64,000 bases of DNA from Hygrophila difformis (lineage: Eukaryota > Streptophyta > Magnoliopsida > Lamiales > Acanthaceae). Position 1 is the first letter of the stretch. Each line of letters starts with the position of its first letter. The DNA is taken from NCBI GenBank assembly GCA_030278955.1, contig JAOANR010000001.1, forward strand, positions 38,838,890-38,902,889, read 5' to 3'. The notes under the pieces are model-generated. The model saw only the letters and a program-made list of their open reading frames with translations, did no database searches and was not told where the DNA came from. The position numbers were made by a program, and so were the translations under genes. Positions 58,966 to 64,000 of the stretch are shown here, piece by piece.

Positions 58966-59004
58966 GTAGAAAGTCGGGAAAATAAATTAAAAAAACATTT
59001 TCGT
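58966..59004. other. Junction between truncated RT and the antisense gene region
   Basis: RT wording is lost here. The next bases are AT-rich and lead directly into the GC cluster of the antisense gene. Confidence 0.6.
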
Positions 59005-59092
59005 GGGCCCGCGCGGTGCTCGCGCGGTGGCGCGCGGTGACCGCGCGGCCACAGCAGTTCGAAAAAAAAGGGCTCGCGCGGAGCGCGCGCCA
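59005..59092. promoter_or_regulatory. CCGCGCGG inverted-repeat cluster upstream of the antisense extra gene
   Basis: CCGCGCGG, CGCGCGGTGGCGCGCGG, ACCGCGCGGCC and CTCGCGCGGAGCGCGCGCC in 90 bases. It precedes a C/T-rich leader (59097-59194). The same kind of cluster is in the LTRs of D and C. Confidence 0.6.
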
Positions 59093-59837
59093 TTCCGCCC
59101 CATTTCCACTTCCGAGGCTTCTTCCAGTTTGCTCTCAAATTCGTTCTCTCATTCCCCAATTCTCCCATTCCCGGCTTTGATTTTCCATTGCAAGGTATGT
59201 GTCTACTACTTCTACTTGTCAATTTCAGATTTTATGTCTTGTTTAGCCTTAATCTTTGGGTGAATTTCAAAATTAGGGTTTAGGGACAAGAATTGGGGAT
59301 TTGTTGTTTTTAGAATTAATTTGCGCAATTAGCGAGTTTATGTGATACTTGGTGTTATTTTTGTTGATTAGGAAGTATTTGTGCAACAATGTGTACCTAG
59401 TTTGGGGAAGTTTTTTTTTTTTTTTTTAGATTCCATGCTTTAGGACGAGTATGAATTTTCTTGCGATGTATTAGTAGTACGGGTATGAGCATGAGTTCGT
59501 TATTGTCGTTTTGTGCCCTATTATGATGATGAGTTATTGCCTACGCAATTGTTTCGATTTGGGGATGTTTCCCATGTGCCCACAAGTAAACTTTGAATTT
59601 AATTTATTGCGCACACAACGTGTTCGACTAAATGTCCCAAAGAGTTTTGGGACTTGTTTAGACATAGTCTTGGTTTGGTTATCTTCTTGATCGTTCGTGT
59701 TAGAGCCTACACTTCATGTTCTTGTGCTTTCTAGCCTATACTTGATGTAATCGCTGTGTAGGATTCATCCTTACATTTGGTATTGGTTGGGTATCTGCAG
59801 GATGCTGCTCTTTTTATGGGTTGTTTTGGCGTCACTC
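59093..59837 (+). other. Leader and intron of the antisense extra gene, element D
   Basis: C/T-rich leader, donor CAAG/GTATGT at 59195, T-rich intron with a poly(T) near 59410-59426, acceptor GTATCTGCAG at 59800. The coding frame opens just after it. Confidence 0.5.
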
Positions 59838-61126
59838 ATGTGTCCCCCGAGGACCAGGAGACGGGTTGCCCAGCGCGATGAGGCTGGCCCTAGCACTGCC
59901 GCTCCGGCGATGCTGATTTCGATGGGAGCGAGTCAGAGGAGGACGAGAAGCAGCGGGGCCCTAAGCTCAAGGGTCTTCCCGACGAGGTGCGTCCCCATCG
60001 ACACGATAGGTATCGGTTTGATACTATGGCCTCTCAGGAGTTCTATTTCGACGAGCTTCGTCGGAACGGGTCTTATGTTCCGGAGAGAGGCATGGATCCT
60101 CGCCATATGGACGACGACAGGGTTAGTCCAGTTTTGGGCATTCTTCAGTGGACTGGACTTGCGCGCCATCCCGAGGGCATCGCTTCTGGTTATTTAGCTA
60201 TGGAGGTCATCGACAACATTGGCGGTCTCGGGGAGAACAGCGACTTGTCTCGAGTCTGGGTTCGGGGTTGTCATCTAGATTTCAGTGCTCGGGCGATCAA
60301 CGTCTACTTCGGCCTTCCTGACGACGGTGTATTCCGGCCACAGCCTGAGGGTCGTATACCCCCGCCTGCGTGGGACGTTTTATGCACCTTGTTGGCTCCT
60401 CAGCTCGAGCATGATCATGAGCTGCGGTTGACGACGATGGACTCTCCGTGGCGCGAGCTTGCTCAGATATGGTTAGGCCGTGTCCGGCCGATTACCCGGA
60501 GCCATATTGTTATAGACCACGTCTATGAGACCATCTGCTTTCTCGCCCGAGGTGGTAGGGTGAATGTTGGGGCTTGTATCGCAGACAACCTGAGGGGTAT
60601 GCGCCGAGGACGAGGGAGTAGGGTGATTACCCACGTCCATCTTATTTGTGGTATGTGTGCGGCTCAGGGGATCCGTACGTCACCAGAGACGGATCCTTAC
60701 GAGCTAGCTGCTGGCGGCTACTACCGTATCCCTACCTATGCCGCTCGACGCAGTGCTCTTCGACGTGGGGCTCCTCCGGCTGTCCTTCGCCCGGAGCCCA
60801 ACGGTGATGGTTTGATTCTAGTTGTCCCCCCTGAGCAGCCACCTCCCGTGGTTCCCCAGCAGGGTGCGGAGATGCCGCAGATAGTTCAGATGATGCAGGG
60901 TATGCAGCTTAGTATGGATGCGGGGTTTGCTCGTATGGACGCTGGGTTTGCAGCCGGGCAGGCTCGTTACGACGCTCTGGATGCCAGGATGGATCTATAC
61001 CAGGCTCGCATGGATACGATCACTACGAGGCAGCTGGAGCAGCAGGCCACCATGACCGACATGTATGCCTACATGCGTCAGATGGACGAGTATATGTGTC
61101 GTCAGTTTCCGCCTCCCGACCAGTGA
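59838..61126 (+). pseudogene. Antisense extra gene of element D (PF20167-like protein)
   Basis: The 5' frame (from ATG 59838, or 59802 just after the acceptor) starts MCPPRTRRRVAQRDEAGPST. A frameshift near 59900 moves the gene into the frame open from 59894 to 61126 (379 codons from 59987). The PF20167-like region has FDTMASQEFYFDELRRNG, LGILQWTGLARHP, VWVRGCHLDFSARAINVYFG and ITHVHLICGMCAAQGI. The C-terminal third is heptad-like (repeats of RMDAGF and ARMD). It is encoded opposite to pol, with its own promoter-like upstream region. It is the same protein class as the extra genes of B but very diverged. Function unknown. Confidence 0.68.
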
Positions 61127-61421
61127 TCCTTCGTTTCTGCGTTTCCCACCTAAGCTTGCAGTAGTAGTGTTTTATTTAGTTGTTTTCTTATGGACTGTAC
61201 AAGGATGATCTTGTTGTTTATGTTTCGTAGTTTATGTTCCCGTTGTATCCTTGCTCAGTTGTCTGATTTGACTGTTATCGTTTAGAGAAAATGCGGTGGA
61301 ACTGTTCCGGTTCGTCTCTCTCTCTACTTCTTTTTTTTTTTTTGCGGACAGGTTTGTCCGAATATATTTGATAGTTTTGGGCTGAAGGATTTCAAAAAAA
61401 ATCAACTTGCATTTTATTCCT
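61127..61421. other. Convergent spacer, element D
   Basis: About 300 bases between the stops of the antisense gene (+) and the coiled-coil ORF (-). It has a poly(T) at about 61330-61345 and no further gene. Confidence 0.6.
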
Positions 61422-62084
61422 TTAAAAGAAATTTAATACAAGTAATAGGATGCGCAAAATAAATGTACTATCTAAGACAAAGTATCTAAAAGATCTCTGC
61501 GTCCTCTGGCAGAGTAGCGGGGTCTTCCATAGGATCATCCTCATCAGAGACTTGGCCGGTGCCCAAGGGTCCATGAAACACTGGGGATGGTGGATCAACG
61601 GCTTTCGGAACTGGTTCCGGTGACTCCTCCAGATGGTTCTCCACGGGGCCCGGGATTGGCGACGGGCGGACCATGTGGGGCCAGAGTCCAAGGGTTCCGT
61701 AGCGTCACGGATAAGGCCGGATGGGCTCTCTACTGGGGGTGTCGGGCTTCGTGGTCCCATCAAATGGTCTTCCACAGGGCTATATGGTACTACTATGTCA
61801 GTGAGGTCAAGCAGGTCCGTCCCTAGATCCTCGATTCTATCTATCACAGCATCGCTCCGTTCGGTGAGTTTTTGCACTTGAGTTTCTAAGTCTTTTATGC
61901 GATCTTGATCAGCGGCTCTCAAGTTCAGGAAGTGCTGGAGGTCAGCTTCCCTTAAGTCTCCCATTTGGTGCAGATTTGCCTCCAAGTGAGCTATACGATT
62001 TTTCATTTGTTGTATGGTTTGTTGGGAATCAAGGTGAACGTTCATCATTTTGATCATCAACTGCATCATATCTTGACTAGCCAT
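61422..62084 (-). pseudogene. Coiled-coil ORF in the gag position of element D
   Basis: 220 codons from ATG 62084, 320 bases after the primer site. Residues 1-95 form a strongly helical, heptad-like region (MMQLMIKMMNVHLDSQQTIQ, HLEANLHQMGDL, RIKDLETQVQKLTERSDAVI). A Pro/Ser-rich part follows (PRSPTPPVESPSG). From about residue 130 the composition turns odd (W/R/H-rich), while the neighbouring frame (61674-61486) is acidic and Pro-rich (ESPEPVPKAVDPPSP, then DEDDPMEDPATLPEDAEIF). A frameshift near 61690 is therefore likely. No gag capsid core or zinc knuckle. Not recognised. Confidence 0.55.
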
Positions 62085-62403
62085 CTAGCGCAAGCAAGAG
62101 ATCTAAGTTAATATTCGCCAAGATTCTAAGTTGAGATTCGCCAAGATTCTAAATTGAAATTCGCCAAGATTATAAGTTCGAATTCGCCAAGATTCTAAGT
62201 ACAAAAAAGAGATGCAATATGCAAATGCAAATGATGATTTCCCCCCAAAAATAATTTAATGCACTATATATATATTTTTTTTTTCCATGGGTTTTAAAAT
62301 AAAAATTTTCCATGGAAATAATACTTTAAAATCTAAAACAATAGTCAAAATATTAATAATAGTTTAAAAATAATAATGGTTTAAAAATAATAGTTTAAAA
62401 ATA
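62085..62403 (-). other. Leader of element D
   Basis: Between primer site and coiled-coil ORF. It has four short direct repeats of TTCGCCAAGATTCTAAGTT type (62114-62200) and AT-rich DNA like the leader of element C (CCATGGAAA, C run near 62240). Confidence 0.6.
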
Positions 62404-62420
62404 GCCGGGCTCTGATACCA
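62404..62420 (-). other. Primer binding site, tRNA-iMet, element D
   Basis: The minus strand reads TGGTATCAGAGCCCGGC, three bases after the LTR end, as in element C. Confidence 0.9.
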
Positions 62421-62423
62421 ACT

Positions 62424-64000
62424 TGTAACACCCCGGTTTTTTGTCACCCAGGTCGGGATGTCACCGCCACACCTCCCTAGTAAGACAGGGTTTCTCCGGC
62501 TTACTAAAGAGATGCAAGGCTAGGTATTTCAGTATTTAGAAGCTTTGAAAACATTTGCAAACAACCCATACAATATAATCTCGAAAATAATAATATCATA
62601 GCGCAGCGGAAAAAGTATTTAAGTATAAATTGCAGCGGAAATATAAATACGACCAACACGGTCAAAACACGGGTTAAACAGACCCGTTTATTCTAATGTC
62701 TAATGCAAGAATTTAAATAATAAATAAGTTTGCAAAAATATGGTTCCCCCATGCATGAACGTGCTCATGATCATTCCACATACTCTGTAAGGAAGAAGGA
62801 AAATAGGATGGTTTGGTCAGCACAACTTGCTGAGTAAGTTAACACATGCATGATCGTAGGGTTTAAAAGCTATTAATTTAATATTTACATAAAAACATGA
62901 TAATATTCATAAATAATTTAAATGAAGCCATAATTAATTTAAATAAAGCATTTAATAATTTAAAGGACAACAATTAAAAATATTTAACTATCCCCGTTAC
63001 TCTCAAGATAATATAACAAGTATTTCACGATTGCATCACAATCTCGTCAATTTAGCCGGAAACCGGCGGCCGCAGCCGTATCTGCCATACCCACTACCAC
63101 TCCGGAGCATCGAGAAACCCATAAGGATATTCACGAGAGTGTAGGCCATATATCTCATGCCGTTTTGGCAACATATCTCAAATATTTCGCGCGGGGTCAC
63201 CATCGTCCATATAGGCACGAAGTGAATTGTTAGGAGGGCACCCTGCAGGGCACTCACCCCCTAATTTTAACGATCAAGTTCGTAAAGGGGATTTCCTAAG
63301 TTTCCAGATTTCATATAATTATTTCAAAGAGTCTTCTACTCGTTTAAACCTTAACGGCTAGTTTCATCGTTTCAACAATATTTCAAGATTTGACTCGGTC
63401 AACCACAATTTACACCAAAATTCATTAAAAATCGAGTTTAATTCCAAAAATTCTGAAATTACACCACTGACTCAGAAACATCGAGATGAACAACTTTCGT
63501 GTTTTAACTTTTTCAATCCGAGTTACCAAAATAGGTCAAAATCATCAATTTTCGTCACAACCTAAATCTGCCCGAAATTCGTATACAGCAGTTCAAGTTT
63601 ATCAAGATCTACCATAGCAAATCAACTCCAAAATTAATGAAATTTTACAGAGACCATCTTAAGACATTTATTTACAACTTTCATGTTCGGCCAAAGATCT
63701 AAATCGGTCTAGAACCTATGTCAAAAATGTGATCAAGATCGGACCTAAATTCTGTCAAGAATTTCAAGATCAAATTTCAAGCAGTTCGGTTTCGGTTGGT
63801 TTTCACATATCAAATCATCTCTAAAAATTCTGAAAATTTTACAGTAGATAGATCTAAGCCTTAGGAATGTTTTTTTTGTTTTAAGTTTTTCCGTTTGAAG
63901 TCGTTTTAAGGTTCGGAAAAATTCATCAAAACTGTTGCGCCGGTAGAAAACATTCAATGACAGATTTACGAAAGATTCGATTAAGCTTTTAGGTTTCGTG
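62424..64000 (-). repeat. 5' LTR of element D (partial, cut by window end)
   Basis: 1577 bases, homologous to 53629-55205 with scattered substitutions, such as GATCACCC/TGTCACCC at the end. The rest is outside the window. The small minus-strand ORFs here recur in the other LTR and look like chance. Confidence 0.9.

Larger units (their letters stand above)
53629..64000 (-). mobile_element. Element D: Tekay-type chromovirus derivative, - strand (right end outside)
   Basis: Read on the minus strand: 5' LTR (64000 down to 62424, cut by the window), tRNA-iMet primer site, a coiled-coil ORF in the gag position, an antisense extra gene, RT (front missing), RNase H, integrase with a chromodomain-like end, polypurine tract, 3' LTR 56144-53629. 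Both LTRs end in CCGGGGTGTTACA, as in element C, so C and D are related. No gag capsid or protease remains, so D is also non-autonomous. Confidence 0.87.

Overview
The window is a nested block of plant retroelements, with no ordinary host gene outside them. Athila-type and Tekay-type Ty3/gypsy elements, a caulimovirid-like endogenous pararetrovirus fragment, an L1-like 3' tail and AT-rich noncoding DNA with plant-type introns point to a flowering plant, probably a eudicot. The species cannot be read from the sequence. Names A to E are mine.

Element A (1-51506, + strand, left end outside the window) is an Athila-type element. Its 5' LTR ends at 6354 and carries a 2.7-2.8 kb tandem duplication. 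Then come a tRNA-Asp primer site, a broken gag-pol (6501-12480), a long noncoding stretch, a two-exon F-box-like gene (24803-27427), a polypurine tract, and a 3' LTR that starts at 29238. Element C (16369-23643, 5-bp TSD ataag) is nested in the internal part of A. It has almost identical 2.7 kb LTRs and only an intact gag, so it is a TR-GAG-like non-autonomous chromovirus. Element B (32375-49897, 5-bp TSD cagag) is a second Athila-type element nested in the 3' LTR of A. It has a broken gag-pol and two paralogous extra genes downstream of pol.

To the right of A is fragment E (51507-53628, - strand), a decayed caulimovirid relic with movement-protein-like and capsid-like parts. A seems to have inserted into it from one side. 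Element D (53629 to beyond 64000, - strand), a Tekay-type chromovirus, cut it on the other. D has lost gag, protease and the front of RT. In their place it carries an antisense extra gene (59838-61126, +) and a coiled-coil ORF in the gag position.

The most interesting pattern links the families. Each carries its own array of inverted-repeat DNA motifs in the LTR, and in A, B and D the same motif recurs just upstream of the internal extra gene. A uses a GGTCTAGACC palindrome, B uses 60-bp units of GCGCC/GGCGC, and C and D use CCGCGCGG-type clusters. Next come a TATA-like box, a pyrimidine-rich leader and often an intron. In A and B a hairpin followed by a polypurine-tract-like GTGAGGATG lies just before the 3' splice site. 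This suggests that the elements run their own set of co-regulated accessory genes. The extra proteins (an F-box protein in A, PF20167-like proteins in B and D) may be silencing antagonists or regulators. That last step is inference.
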